DNA of 45,550 nucleotides from a virus. A program made the position numbers and the translations under genes. Below are positions 9,282 to 18,475 of this stretch, in pieces. The stretch spans positions 1 to 45,550 of the IMG/VR virus record IMGVR_UViG_3300045116_000567. One strand, 5' to 3'. How positions within the stretch are numbered: the stretch's first letter is position 1; each line of letters starts with the position of its first letter. A model generated the notes under the pieces. That model had not been told where the DNA came from. It saw only the letters and a list, made by a program, of their open reading frames with translations, and did no database searches.

Positions 9282-9677
9282 TTATGTCTTCCTAATCTCT
9301 GCAGCCTTCTGTTGGAGAAGCTGCTGCCTCATCCCAACAGCCCTAGCATAGTGCGAGTAAGTCACCGTAGTAGTCCTCTCATTGAAGACACGCACCATCG
9401 CCTGAAAGAGTCTAGAGCCCTTTCCTCCATCGCCTGTCACCTTGAAACGGGCACACCTCTCATCGATCATCCCCTCAACTCTGGCGATCTTCTCAAGTAG
9501 GCTCCTTGCCTTCTCACCAACTCGGTCGATCCGCTGTGTAGCAGTTATTGTCATCTCCTGCTCAGGAACGACCAGCGGAAGGATCTGCTCCGGCTCATAC
9601 CTGGGAACATCAGTGAACCGCTCAAGGACGCCTATATCTCCCTGTCCTAGATCATTTGACGGAAGGTTTGCGGTCAT
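9282..9677 (-). CDS. Small hypothetical protein in the head gene cluster
   Basis: This 131-residue product starts at an ATG that overlaps the previous stop (ATGA). The N-terminal third is polar with PRYEPEQILPLVVPEQEM. From about residue 45 it is an amphipathic helix pair (RIDRVGEKARSLLEKIARVE) with a basic C-terminus. No known motif is visible. Tight packing between the terminase and portal genes argues that it belongs to the head morphogenesis operon. Confidence 0.6.
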   Translation of the reverse strand: MTANLPSNDLGQGDIGVLERFTDVPRYEPEQILPLVVPEQEMTITATQRIDRVGEKARSLLEKIARVEGMIDERCARFKVTGDGGKGSRLFQAMVRVFNERTTTVTYSHYARAVGMRQQLLQQKAAEIRKT

Positions 9678-10135
9678 GGGACAACCTCTGCTGTAAAGGA
9701 GAGACGAAGGACAACATTCTCCTTATTGTCAGCAGAGGCCCCGGCAGGGCACTCTATCCTGCACCAGAACGGCCTCGCGGCAGCGATATCACCACCAAGG
9801 GCACTCCCTATCTGAGTAATATCGATGTAGTCGCCATAGTCAGTAGCAGACCACTCCGACTCCGTCGGCTGCGCAGCCCCAACCCTAAGTTTCACCCCAT
9901 GTCCCGTCACCGTCCCCGACACATCGTCATCTCCATACCTGACGACAGGAGTCACTCTGATGTGAGTGTAGTACTCCACAGCGGTGTCAGCCTGGACGAA
10001 GAGCTTCGATTCGACAACCTCACCAAGCTCACCATCGTGGGTTGTAATGATTGGCAGCTTGTCGTCATCGACATCATAGTCCTTGTATGAAGCATACGCC
10101 CCTGCGGACACTTCCCGATAGAGACCTAGAGCCAT
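9674..10135 (-). CDS. Probable beta-rich virion protein downstream of the terminase
   Basis: The 153-residue frame starts MALGLYREVSAGAYASYK at the ATG one base after the terminase stop (TAAGATG). A TTG four codons upstream is possible but would lie inside the terminase. The sequence alternates short hydrophobic strands and polar turns (EYYTHIRVTPVVRYGDDDVSG, then NKENVVLRLSFTAEVVP), which looks like a single beta-sandwich domain. No long helix, membrane segment or catalytic motif is present. Candidates are a head fibre, decoration or neck protein. Translational coupling to the terminase is likely. Confidence 0.55.
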   Translation of the reverse strand: MALGLYREVSAGAYASYKDYDVDDDKLPIITTHDGELGEVVESKLFVQADTAVEYYTHIRVTPVVRYGDDDVSGTVTGHGVKLRVGAAQPTESEWSATDYGDYIDITQIGSALGGDIAAARPFWCRIECPAGASADNKENVVLRLSFTAEVVP

Positions 10136-10136
10136 C

Positions 10137-13100
10137 TTAGCGCCCAATCCTTAACTTCTTACGCCTCAGTCCGCCAAGCATCGTATCATCGTCCTCTGGA
10201 GGCTCGTGACCCCAGTATCTTACCACACCACCCCCCAACACACCCCGAGGAGTCCTAGACCACCTTCGATGGTGGTTCGGAGCGGGACCAAAGGCCTGCC
10301 CAGGCAAGAGAAGCCTTGTCGGCTTCTGATCCTTCGGCGGTACATAACCAATGTTGATCCCGAGTGGATCAAGACCACCAGCGTAGAAGGATGGAAACTC
10401 CAGCCTCACAGCGATAAGGGCCAGGTTGAGCGCGTCCAAGCGGTGGTCCCCCCACTTTGGCTCCTTGACCTCATAGACAGGGACGCCAGCAGGAGTCCTC
10501 TTCCCGACAACATAGTTATTCAACTGTCTCGTCATGACAAGGTCGGAGCGGGGATACTTTATCTCCGCCAGCTCAAACCGCCGGACCGAGTTCTCAACCA
10601 TGAAGACTTTGCTAGGAACCTTCCTAACCTCTCCATTGATCCCCTTCAACTCCATCTTCGACCCGAAGTCATAGGTCTTCACGATATTCATGAGACGAGC
10701 ATCAATTGGATTCTTGCCAACCACCCTCCTTCCCTCATGCTGAAGCATAGCCCCACCATCCCCGCCGCCGGCATCAACGTAGATCCAGTGCGGAACCCAA
10801 ATCCTGTTCAACTCAAGGATCCGGGCGATCCCAGACGGCGAGGTAAAGTCCTTCTTCGGAATGTTCTCCGCCCAGACCGTGTACGAGCAGTGATCCCCCC
10901 CCTTCAGGGTCGCAACGATGGCAATCTCCGTCCCATGCTCCTTATTCCAATCGACCCCAAAGGTGTAGACAAAGTTAGGATTCCTAGGCATAGAGCCATA
11001 CTCAAAGTCGGCCTGAGCCTGGGTGACCAGGTCATCCCGGTAGACTCCTACACCAGCTGGGGTGAATTTCGCTAGGACCTCCTGGTCCCACGCCTCCTGA
11101 CTCGAACCGAAGTCCTTCTTGATCTGGGGCTCAACAATGTCCCAGTCAGGACGGAGGGTTGCCGGAACATAGAACTCAGCGAAGTCAGGCCGCGACTTAC
11201 AAACTGACTCGAAGTAATCCCCTGAAATGCCGGATGGCGTCGAAGAGATGATGAACTGTGTCGTAGGCCGGGTATAGAGGATGGGGTTGACAACCTTCGT
11301 CAGAACATCGCTAGAGACGAAGGCCCCCTCATCCAGGACGACTAGGTCGGCGTCCTGGCCCCTAGCCGAAAGCCCCTTCGAGCCACTAGAGTCACCAGAG
11401 GCAAAGCCAGAGATGACATTGCCCCCCTTGACGTTCTTATCCGTAATGATCGAGATGACCTGTGGAGATCCTCTCTTGTCCCTCCCAATGTAGGGAGCAA
11501 GATGTGGGGCCAGGGCAAGGAAGGCCCTCATCCTATCGAAGAGGTTCTCTATATGGGACTTCTGCGGAGCAAGAACGAGGACCCTGATATTCTTCCTAAT
11601 CTTCCCGCTATCTGGGTCACGGAGGGCCCCCCCCGCCGAGGTGAAGATATACCATAGGATAAATACAGCCAGTATCGTACTTTTCCCTGTGTTGTGGCAA
11701 TAGAAACCATTAGCAACAAAGTTGTGCGTCCCCTCAACCTCGATGTCGTACGTCGGGGCAGAGCCCAGCAGCTCTATAGACCTAACCCTTAGGAACCTCG
11801 CATTGCCAACAACAAACCCGCTCGAATCCCTCGACTTCTGCTGTAGCAGAAATGCAACCTCCTCACACGCCTCCTCCTTTCCGTAGATCGGGCCAATGAC
11901 CTCAAGAAACCTTAGAATGTCACGTCCCGAGGATATATGGAGCTTCCAGACCTGCCGGTGCCGGGGAAGCTTTGGCTTCTTGTCCTTCCTGATAACTGCA
12001 AGCACTCCAGCCTTGAGCAGTAGGAGCCTGACCTGATCAAGCATTTGCCTGGATGTCGACGTGAGGCTTACATCACATCCCCACTCATTCCCACGCCCAG
12101 CTTTCCTCCAAAACGAGACGCTTCCGTCACCAGAGAACATCCTGTTGATAAGGAGAGCAATGGACAGCCAATCCCAGCCCCAGACACAGGACGGTAAGGT
12201 TTTATTGCTGGATTTCCTGCCAAGCAGACCTAGTCGGAAAAGTTCGGCGGTCAGAAGGTTATCAGTGTTCTTCCTCCCGTCTGTGATATGGACATCCCAG
12301 CCATTACCCTTTGGCCTCTCAGAGCAGGGATAGCCATACCTCTTCAAGGCAATAGCCTTCACCTCATCGACCATCCGCCTGTTATTGTTTGTGAACTTCG
12401 GCGTCTGGTTACCACCGGTAATGTACCCGTCCGTCAGGAGATATCCCAGCAATCTAGCTAGATCGGGCTCGCTCCCATTTCCCCACACGCCATAGTCAGA
12501 GATAATGGAGAGCCACGCACCCTTCTCAAGACCATCCTCAATGGAGATCCACCCGGGCTGGAGGCCACGAGAAGAGAGGTATTCTCTTCTCTCCTTGCGA
12601 TATCCCCAGAACGGGTGGTTTGCTGTGCAATCTACCGATACTCCATTGCTCAGCTTGATCCTGTAGACTAACTTTTCCCCATTCTCCCAAGATCCGGTGA
12701 CGGAGGCTACCCGTTGTGTCTGGTCCCCTGATAGGGAGACAACACAATCACCCACCTGAACGGCCTCTACTGGCCGCCAGCTCCCATCTGCCAGAAGTAC
12801 AGGAACCCCTGCGGGAAGACAGCGCCTTCCAAATCTCAGTACCTTCCGCGGAGAAGGACACATCAGTGCTCCGCGCTGGTAGTCCCATGCTCTCCATGGT
12901 CTCCCACTATCAGGGTCAACGAGATTCTCCTCCCCCCAGAGAAGTGGAGACCGCGTGCTATTGATGGACCTCCAGTCCTTATCGGAGAGCATCTGGGGAA
13001 GGGCTGCCCTAACCTTTGGATCTACAAAGTTCTCATCATGTGGGACGAAGTTACAGGCGACGGCGAAGCCATCCTTATAGAAGACGCCATCATCAGAGGT

Positions 13101-13214
13101 AAAGTTGTTGTACTTCCCTCTAGCACGCTCCAGGCACACCTGACAAATAGGATGAAGCAGAGGCGGAACAGTACGCGGCTCGGCAAACTCAAGTTTTGGA
13201 TCATCGGAAATCAT
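10137..13214 (-). CDS. terL: Terminase large subunit, intein-containing
   Basis: The 1025-residue precursor is the ATP-driven motor and nuclease that packages DNA through the portal. The N-extein ends in FGRR (residue 131), and the C-extein resumes at TGKST (509), so the Walker A motif GRRTGKST is rebuilt only after splicing. Walker B is LVVLDE (about 624-629) and the coupling motif is SSTPSG (about 657). The RNase H-like nuclease domain has acidic residues in FGVDW (D755), IYVDAGG (D814) and HRLDALNLAL (D927). The spliced protein would be 648 residues, normal for phage large terminases. A CxxC pair occurs at residues 24-27 (CQVC). No SD precedes the ATG; TGTAAT lies 5 nt upstream, so it may be leaderless or coupled. 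Confidence 0.93.
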   Translation of the reverse strand: MISDDPKLEFAEPRTVPPLLHPICQVCLERARGKYNNFTSDDGVFYKDGFAVACNFVPHDENFVDPKVRAALPQMLSDKDWRSINSTRSPLLWGEENLVDPDSGRPWRAWDYQRGALMCPSPRKVLRFGRRCLPAGVPVLLADGSWRPVEAVQVGDCVVSLSGDQTQRVASVTGSWENGEKLVYRIKLSNGVSVDCTANHPFWGYRKERREYLSSRGLQPGWISIEDGLEKGAWLSIISDYGVWGNGSEPDLARLLGYLLTDGYITGGNQTPKFTNNNRRMVDEVKAIALKRYGYPCSERPKGNGWDVHITDGRKNTDNLLTAELFRLGLLGRKSSNKTLPSCVWGWDWLSIALLINRMFSGDGSVSFWRKAGRGNEWGCDVSLTSTSRQMLDQVRLLLLKAGVLAVIRKDKKPKLPRHRQVWKLHISSGRDILRFLEVIGPIYGKEEACEEVAFLLQQKSRDSSGFVVGNARFLRVRSIELLGSAPTYDIEVEGTHNFVANGFYCHNTGKSTILAVFILWYIFTSAGGALRDPDSGKIRKNIRVLVLAPQKSHIENLFDRMRAFLALAPHLAPYIGRDKRGSPQVISIITDKNVKGGNVISGFASGDSSGSKGLSARGQDADLVVLDEGAFVSSDVLTKVVNPILYTRPTTQFIISSTPSGISGDYFESVCKSRPDFAEFYVPATLRPDWDIVEPQIKKDFGSSQEAWDQEVLAKFTPAGVGVYRDDLVTQAQADFEYGSMPRNPNFVYTFGVDWNKEHGTEIAIVATLKGGDHCSYTVWAENIPKKDFTSPSGIARILELNRIWVPHWIYVDAGGGDGGAMLQHEGRRVVGKNPIDARLMNIVKTYDFGSKMELKGINGEVRKVPSKVFMVENSVRRFELAEIKYPRSDLVMTRQLNNYVVGKRTPAGVPVYEVKEPKWGDHRLDALNLALIAVRLEFPSFYAGGLDPLGINIGYVPPKDQKPTRLLLPGQAFGPAPNHHRRWSRTPRGVLGGGVVRYWGHEPPEDDDTMLGGLRRKKLRIGR
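11691..12821 (-). other. Intein with LAGLIDADG homing endonuclease inside the terminase Walker A
   Basis: This in-frame insertion of 377 residues is bounded by Cys1 (CLPAGVPVLLADGSW) and the terminal His-Asn (NGFYCHN), with Thr as the +1 extein nucleophile. Block B is TANHPF (T66, H69). The two LAGLIDADG-like helices are LARLLGYLLTDGYI (about 121-134) and INRMFSGDGSV (about 225-235), each with the acidic residue kept. The endonuclease therefore looks intact. Block F is TYDIEVEGTHNFVANG. Insertion at the most conserved point of the ATPase P-loop is the usual choice for terminase inteins, because precise deletion is hard. The element self-splices and can home into intein-free alleles. Confidence 0.92.
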
Positions 13215-13228
13215 GAGTTATTACAATG

Positions 13229-14152
13229 CTATAGATGCATCATACTGGCTTCGTGGCCAAGCATACTGCGGGCGTTGATCCCAGATCTCTGCATCTGGAG
13301 GAGGGCCCTCTGCCTCATCGTCGCGGCCATTGGGGTCCTATTTCCCTCCGAGATCGTCCCACCCAGCTCCAGTCTCTTCTGCCGGATACCAAGATCCTTG
13401 AGGTAATTCCACGTCATCTGCCCAGCCCTGATTGGCATCTCCACAAGATCCACTGTCTTATTCCAGGCGTAGGCCCCCACAGCCCCGATGACCAGGCCAA
13501 TAGCAGCGCCGACAATCATCCCAGGGAGGCCAGCAACACCCCCAGCCGCAGCCCCGCCAGCAGCACCAGCAGCGGCAGTAGAGCCAATGGCGGCAGTCAC
13601 CGCAGCCCAAATGGTCGGGCCTGCAACCATCCCAACTCCAGCCCCGAATCCGTAGGCAGCCTCCTCCCCCGTTATCCTGATACCCTTCTCCACCTTCATG
13701 ATGGGGCTGAGACCCTGGGTCTCATAGTGCATTCTGGTCCCCCATATGACAGGACCAATCCACTTGAAGAAGTTCCTACCGGCGAACCTTCCAATGGCCT
13801 TCACACTATCTGGAAGGGACTGCACTGCCCTCCCTAGGAAACCAGGAAGACTCTTCCCCGCCGCGCCAGCCACCTTCTCCGCCATATTGGGCGTCAGCTC
13901 ATATGGTAGGAAGGTCGAGAGGATGCCTCTCCCACCCCCCTTCGCCATAGCCCAGGTGGCAGCTTCAGCTGTCCTCCAGCCACTCCTCCCCCCCGCCGCG
14001 GCACGATACCAATCGGAGAATCTCTGAGAGATCATCTCCCCACTGAAGTGCTGGGAGAGATGCGCCTTCGCCTCATCGACGCCCATCCCGGGACGTCCGC
14101 CGTACCGCGCCGCCAGCCAAGGGTAGAGACTTCCCTGTTGGACCTGTGCCAC
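13229..14152 (-). CDS. Gly/Ala-rich membrane-active protein, possible DNA ejection protein
   Basis: This 307-residue protein starts at GTG immediately after the previous stop. Residues about 168-230 are a long Gly/Ala/Val/Ile tract (for example GMIVGAAIGLVIGAVGAYAW) that could form two membrane helices. The N-terminal half is mixed and basic. A short polar C-terminus ends MLGHEASMMHL. Glycine-zipper tracts of this sort occur in phage ejection or pilot proteins that enter the host membrane, and the two genes upstream are similar in style. The position next to the terminase is compatible with an internal virion protein. No homologous family is recognised. Confidence 0.55.
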   Translation of the reverse strand: MAQVQQGSLYPWLAARYGGRPGMGVDEAKAHLSQHFSGEMISQRFSDWYRAAAGGRSGWRTAEAATWAMAKGGGRGILSTFLPYELTPNMAEKVAGAAGKSLPGFLGRAVQSLPDSVKAIGRFAGRNFFKWIGPVIWGTRMHYETQGLSPIMKVEKGIRITGEEAAYGFGAGVGMVAGPTIWAAVTAAIGSTAAAGAAGGAAAGGVAGLPGMIVGAAIGLVIGAVGAYAWNKTVDLVEMPIRAGQMTWNYLKDLGIRQKRLELGGTISEGNRTPMAATMRQRALLQMQRSGINARSMLGHEASMMHL

Positions 14153-14764
14153 CTAATACCCCCTCACAGTCCCGTTGCCCATACCAGAGAAGAGGGCTCC
14201 ATAGCGAGCCGCCCTCCCCGCGCCATAGGAATCCCCAGCATTAGCCCTCTTGACAGAGGACGAGAGAAGTCCAGCCCCAATGCCTATCCCACCCGAGAGC
14301 ATCATGGTGCCGACGGCACGAGGCATCCACTGCCGGGCGTGCTTCTGCATAGCCGTTACACCCCGAGAGAGTACCTGAACAGTCTTCTTCTCCCCGAATA
14401 CGTTGGGAACCTTCATTCCGCCAGCAGACCCATAGACCCCGATGCCAGGAGCAAGCCCCTCAACAAACCTAGGAGTAAACGTCTTCGTACCACCCGCAAA
14501 CCTTCTGACATCCTTCACTACCCACGACTTACTTGGATCCTTGTAGCCCCTTCCCCCTCCCATCCATGCTCCCCCCAAGGCTCCAGCTGCGGCACCCCAC
14601 CCGGAGAAGCCTGAGGTCACGAACCCAGCCGCTCCCCCGATCCCAGCCATTGTCGCTGTGGGATGCCCTGCGAGCCATGAGAAGGACCTTGCTACCCTCT
14701 CGTTAGAGAGGAGCCTCCCAAGGAGGGATCCAGCAGTCCTGCCTGCAGCCTTTGCAACAGCCAT
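14153..14764 (-). CDS. Gly/Ala-rich hypothetical protein, possible ejection protein
   Basis: This product has 203 residues from ATG (MAVAKAAGRTAGSLLGRL), with AAGGGTGGT about 9 nt upstream; a GTG two codons earlier is less well placed. It holds two Gly-rich hydrophobic stretches (around 37-65, AGIGGAAGFVTSGFSGWGAA, and around 160-185, GTMMLSGGIGIGAGLL) separated by basic residues. It directly abuts the GTG of the next gene. It resembles that gene in composition, and I infer both belong to the same membrane-penetrating virion module. No motif gives a firmer identity. Confidence 0.5.
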   Translation of the reverse strand: MAVAKAAGRTAGSLLGRLLSNERVARSFSWLAGHPTATMAGIGGAAGFVTSGFSGWGAAAGALGGAWMGGGRGYKDPSKSWVVKDVRRFAGGTKTFTPRFVEGLAPGIGVYGSAGGMKVPNVFGEKKTVQVLSRGVTAMQKHARQWMPRAVGTMMLSGGIGIGAGLLSSSVKRANAGDSYGAGRAARYGALFSGMGNGTVRGY

Positions 14765-14821
14765 CGTCACACCACCCTTACTACCATTTTATACTAGACA
14801 CAAGTGCTTTACCAGACAGGG

Positions 14822-17800
14822 TTACATCCTCCCATGTCTCCTTGAGGGATGGTTGGGGCCTGGATTCGGTTGAGAGTGAGCCAACTGCCCCACTGCACGG
14901 TTATGAAGCTCCTCCCGCGTCTGGGCTCCCCCATACTGCGCCCCCAACTCCGGGGCCGGAAGCGTCGCTGCCCCCTTCCGCGCTGACGGAGGGATAGGTG
15001 GCGGGCGCCTCGGCGTAGGGGGGGAGACCCGGCTCGGCCCCTCAAGATCCACCCGGGCCCTCATCCTACTCCACTCCCTCACTACCTCCAGATCCTTCTT
15101 CAGGAAGGTCTTGGCACCAGCCCTCTCGACAATCTCCGTCAGGACACCGGCAACGGCAGACTTCTGCTCCATCGTAAAGGCAGAGGACATCATCATCGGA
15201 GGAGCATTAGTGATGGACCACAGCCCTATACGGGTGCTCTGCCAGTCACCCTTCCGCTCCAGCCTCTCCAGGGCCATTGTGTCCTGAACCTTCTGCACCC
15301 TCATAATCTCGTCCTGGATACCGGCAGAGCCTCCCCAGAGCCTTGCCGGTGACGGATCTATGAGGGAGACCCTCCCCTGCCTATCGATCAGGATGTTATT
15401 CGGGTTGATATCAGAGTGGGTAAGGTTCCTTCGGTGAAGAGTCTCAACCCCCTCTCGCAAGCTCCTTATCTGCTGATCGGAGAGACTCTTCCCAGATTTC
15501 ATCAGATCATCCAGTGTCTGAGTCTCCCCAAGAGACTCCATGAAGAGAGTCTTGAACTCCTCCTCCCCCTTATTGAGAATGGCCCTCCCGCGGCCATAGG
15601 GTGTCGGAGAGATAGTCCCCTGGAGAGTCTGAAGCCCAGCTACCTCACCCTCAATCTGGGCTGTCACATACCCAGTGTCCTTCCCCCTCAGATTGTAGAG
15701 TTTCCTGACGTACCGAAACTTCTCACCACCAACCTCTGTCTCCATGAGGTGGACAGCCCCAGACATCCCCTCTCCAACACCGCTGAGAGTCTTCACAACT
15801 CTCCCGCCCTCCAGTGCCTCCATGAACTTAGGGTGTGCCAAGACCTCCTTCAAGACATCGGCACTCCCAGGAGCGATCTTCAGAGCTCTTGCCAAGCCCC
15901 TGGCAGCATCCCACCCAGTCCCAAAGTCTGTCTGCTGCTCCCTCTGGGCACCAGAGAAGCCGACATTTTGGAATCCCTCCAGGGTCCTTGGATGGCCCCT
16001 TCTGTAGAGGGCCCCTTCGACACGAGAGTAGGCGTAGTCCGTCGCCTCCCTGGTAGCCGATAGGAGAGCCGCCCCCACCCCCGCCATCAGGGCGGCACCA
16101 CCGAGGACAGCGGGGAGGATCCAGCTGGCCTGGGCCCGCTCCCTCATAGCCACCGTCGCTGGCGACTGTGACGGGGGGGCAGAGGGAAGCGGAATCTCAG
16201 GCTTTGGCGGAATTACGGTCTGGCTCTGCGAGGAGGCCCGGGGATGGAGGAGCTTGGACTTAACCACGCGCCGATCCTCCTTATAAAGGTTGAGCCTCCT
16301 CCCTGCCGGGATCCGCTGAGAGATCTTCCCCCCTGACATCCTCTGAGCGAGGGTTATCTCCCTCGCTATAATGGCGTTCCCGCTTGCCACGGGGACAGAC
16401 CCGATCTGCTCAGCCGCCACAGCCACCGACTGTGTAAGACGGTCAATGACATCGGAAGCACGGCGGTGCTCTGCGTCCGAGATACGGAGATGTCGGACAC
16501 GATCCCTATTCTCATAGTCCCACCGGTGTAGAGCCCTCTTTACGTCACCGGCGGGGATCTCCACCGTCGGGTTAACCTTCCTGACGATCTCGGCCGGGGG
16601 CTGGTAATGCGGCATATGCCCCGGGAGTCTCCCATGTATGTCCACCCAGCTCACACCGGAGGCTAGTAACCTCTTCTCAGCGGCAAGCGCTTCGGCCGCT
16701 GCAAGGGCCTCTGGCTTCAGGACGTTATGCCATGCCCACCTTACATCCGGCTCCCTGATGTAGGTTGCCATCAGCTCCTGAGGGTCACCCCTCCACCCGC
16801 GCTGCATATTCCAGAAGGTGATCTGCCTCTCGGCCTCATAGCTCATCCTGGGCGATAGCCACCCCCAATCTGCCCTACTAGCAATCGTCGGTAGCGTCCC
16901 AATCTCGTCAAGAGCCGGCGAGGCCACCGTCTTGAGACGCCCGACTATGGCTGCCTCCGCCCTCCGGGCTGGAGTAGCGATCCTCCTCAGAGCTCTCTCA
17001 AGAAATCCTAGTACCGTCCCACGGACAGAACTAAGTCCCGACCCGAAGTCGGTTAGCTGCTTCCTTGATATGGAAGCCTCACCCCTCTCCCCAAAACCTG
17101 GGATCTCACTGTCGTGGTACCCCTGGAGAGCCCCAGCCACAAGCCTCGTGGCGAGGTAGGTACCCCCGATCACCCCTGCCCTCAACCAAGGGTTGGCCCC
17201 CCTTGAGAGGTAGGCCGCCCCGCCAGCCGCGATGGCTCCCCAGAAGGGTCCAGTCTTCTGCCTCGAAGCAAGGAGATCAGCCCCAATGGCGACGGCAACG
17301 GCATAGGGGGCAACCCTATGGAGGAGTGGTCCCTCCGCAGCCCTCATCCCCTTCAGAACATCAGAGACCTGCTCTGCCCCCTTCGCAGGGGCGGGAAGGT
17401 TGGCAACCCCCAAGGCCGAGGAGGAGAGGGCATCCTCAGCCACGCCACCCAATTTCCGGGCAAAGTCATGCATCCTCTCCCGGTCGGAGGGAAATCTCAG
17501 ATCGAAGCGATGGGTCACCCCCTCATGGATGACCTGTGCCCCAACTGCCCTGGGGACCCTCTTCCCCTGCCTCCTCAATGCCCTCCGGGCCGTATCGGAG
17601 TACCCAATCCAGAGGAGTGAATCCTCTCCCGGTAGAGCTCCCTTCCTCTTCAGGTGGGCGAGGGCCGAGAGACCCTTAGTATTCTCCCCCGAGATGAGGA
17701 TCTCTGCCCCTTGGGAGATATCATCATTCCAGAACTTGGCAGCATCCTCCGCCGCCTGGTACTTCCTCATCCTCTTCAGGAGGCCAAGGCTGAGTGGCTC

Positions 17801-18457
17801 CTTCCCCTTGGAGAGGTGATGGGAGACAATCCCGGTCTCCCTCTCAATGAACTCAAGAAGCTCGGCATCCTTGAGGGCATACCCCTTGAGATGTTCAAAC
17901 TCACTAGGGGTACCACCCAGGAGCTTCCATATCTCCCCGCCCGAGACACCAAGTTTCACTTTCCCTGTAGGGGACTTGCCAAGAGCCCTCTCAAGGTCAG
18001 AGGCGAAGGACTCCAGGGACCACGGACGATGGGGAGAAAGGCCAGGAGTCCTCCCGAAGATCTCCTTGGCCACATCCATCATGTCGACGGAGCGAGCCCG
18101 GGGCTTTATCCCTCTGAGGCCCCTGGCCCCAGCGATCCTCTCCCTTATGGGGAGGACGGCGGAGTCGAACCTCCTGGAGTTCCACCCGACGAGGATGTCT
18201 GTGGAAAGGATGGAGGCCTGCCGCGGGAAGGCCTCGAGGAGCTCCTTCTCCCTCCCCAAGGCGTGGGCAAGATCCTTGGAGTAGGCATCCCTATTGACAT
18301 GGGCCCACTGGGGTTTCCCCCCATGGCGAGCCCACGCAACGGAGAGCACCTGGTGCTTCCGCCTCTCCCTTGGGGAGAATGGATTCCTCGAACCCTCCGG
18401 CGGGCGAGTCTCTATGTCGAAGTAGAGATAGTTGAGCTTCTGGCTAGAGGAGGACAT
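14822..18457 (-). CDS. Exonuclease-kinase fusion protein with central membrane segments
   Basis: This 1211-residue multidomain protein has three parts. Residues about 8-215 carry the three motifs of a DnaQ/PolB-type DEDDy 3'-5' exonuclease: YFDIETRP (D14, E16), GWNSRRFD (D98) and YALKDAEL (Y193, D197); no polymerase domain follows. Residues about 380-450 and 778-802 are Gly/Ala-rich hydrophobic segments that could cross membranes. TDFGSGLSS (about 469) and TDFGTGWDA (about 843) are an internal repeat. Residues about 888-1060 look like a protein kinase: Gly-rich loop VGEGMSGAV, Lys in VRKL (919), catalytic loop HSDINPNN (1014-1021) and metal-binding Asp in LIDPS (1034). The Pro-rich C-terminus ends RRHGRM. 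It lies in the virion gene block beside membrane-active proteins, so it may be packaged and injected; that is inference. Confidence 0.75.
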   Translation of the reverse strand: MSSSSQKLNYLYFDIETRPPEGSRNPFSPRERRKHQVLSVAWARHGGKPQWAHVNRDAYSKDLAHALGREKELLEAFPRQASILSTDILVGWNSRRFDSAVLPIRERIAGARGLRGIKPRARSVDMMDVAKEIFGRTPGLSPHRPWSLESFASDLERALGKSPTGKVKLGVSGGEIWKLLGGTPSEFEHLKGYALKDAELLEFIERETGIVSHHLSKGKEPLSLGLLKRMRKYQAAEDAAKFWNDDISQGAEILISGENTKGLSALAHLKRKGALPGEDSLLWIGYSDTARRALRRQGKRVPRAVGAQVIHEGVTHRFDLRFPSDRERMHDFARKLGGVAEDALSSSALGVANLPAPAKGAEQVSDVLKGMRAAEGPLLHRVAPYAVAVAIGADLLASRQKTGPFWGAIAAGGAAYLSRGANPWLRAGVIGGTYLATRLVAGALQGYHDSEIPGFGERGEASISRKQLTDFGSGLSSVRGTVLGFLERALRRIATPARRAEAAIVGRLKTVASPALDEIGTLPTIASRADWGWLSPRMSYEAERQITFWNMQRGWRGDPQELMATYIREPDVRWAWHNVLKPEALAAAEALAAEKRLLASGVSWVDIHGRLPGHMPHYQPPAEIVRKVNPTVEIPAGDVKRALHRWDYENRDRVRHLRISDAEHRRASDVIDRLTQSVAVAAEQIGSVPVASGNAIIAREITLAQRMSGGKISQRIPAGRRLNLYKEDRRVVKSKLLHPRASSQSQTVIPPKPEIPLPSAPPSQSPATVAMRERAQASWILPAVLGGAALMAGVGAALLSATREATDYAYSRVEGALYRRGHPRTLEGFQNVGFSGAQREQQTDFGTGWDAARGLARALKIAPGSADVLKEVLAHPKFMEALEGGRVVKTLSGVGEGMSGAVHLMETEVGGEKFRYVRKLYNLRGKDTGYVTAQIEGEVAGLQTLQGTISPTPYGRGRAILNKGEEEFKTLFMESLGETQTLDDLMKSGKSLSDQQIRSLREGVETLHRRNLTHSDINPNNILIDRQGRVSLIDPSPARLWGGSAGIQDEIMRVQKVQDTMALERLERKGDWQSTRIGLWSITNAPPMMMSSAFTMEQKSAVAGVLTEIVERAGAKTFLKKDLEVVREWSRMRARVDLEGPSRVSPPTPRRPPPIPPSARKGAATLPAPELGAQYGGAQTREELHNRAVGQLAHSQPNPGPNHPSRRHGRM

Positions 18458-18475
18458 AGCTACTCAGAGGGTAGC

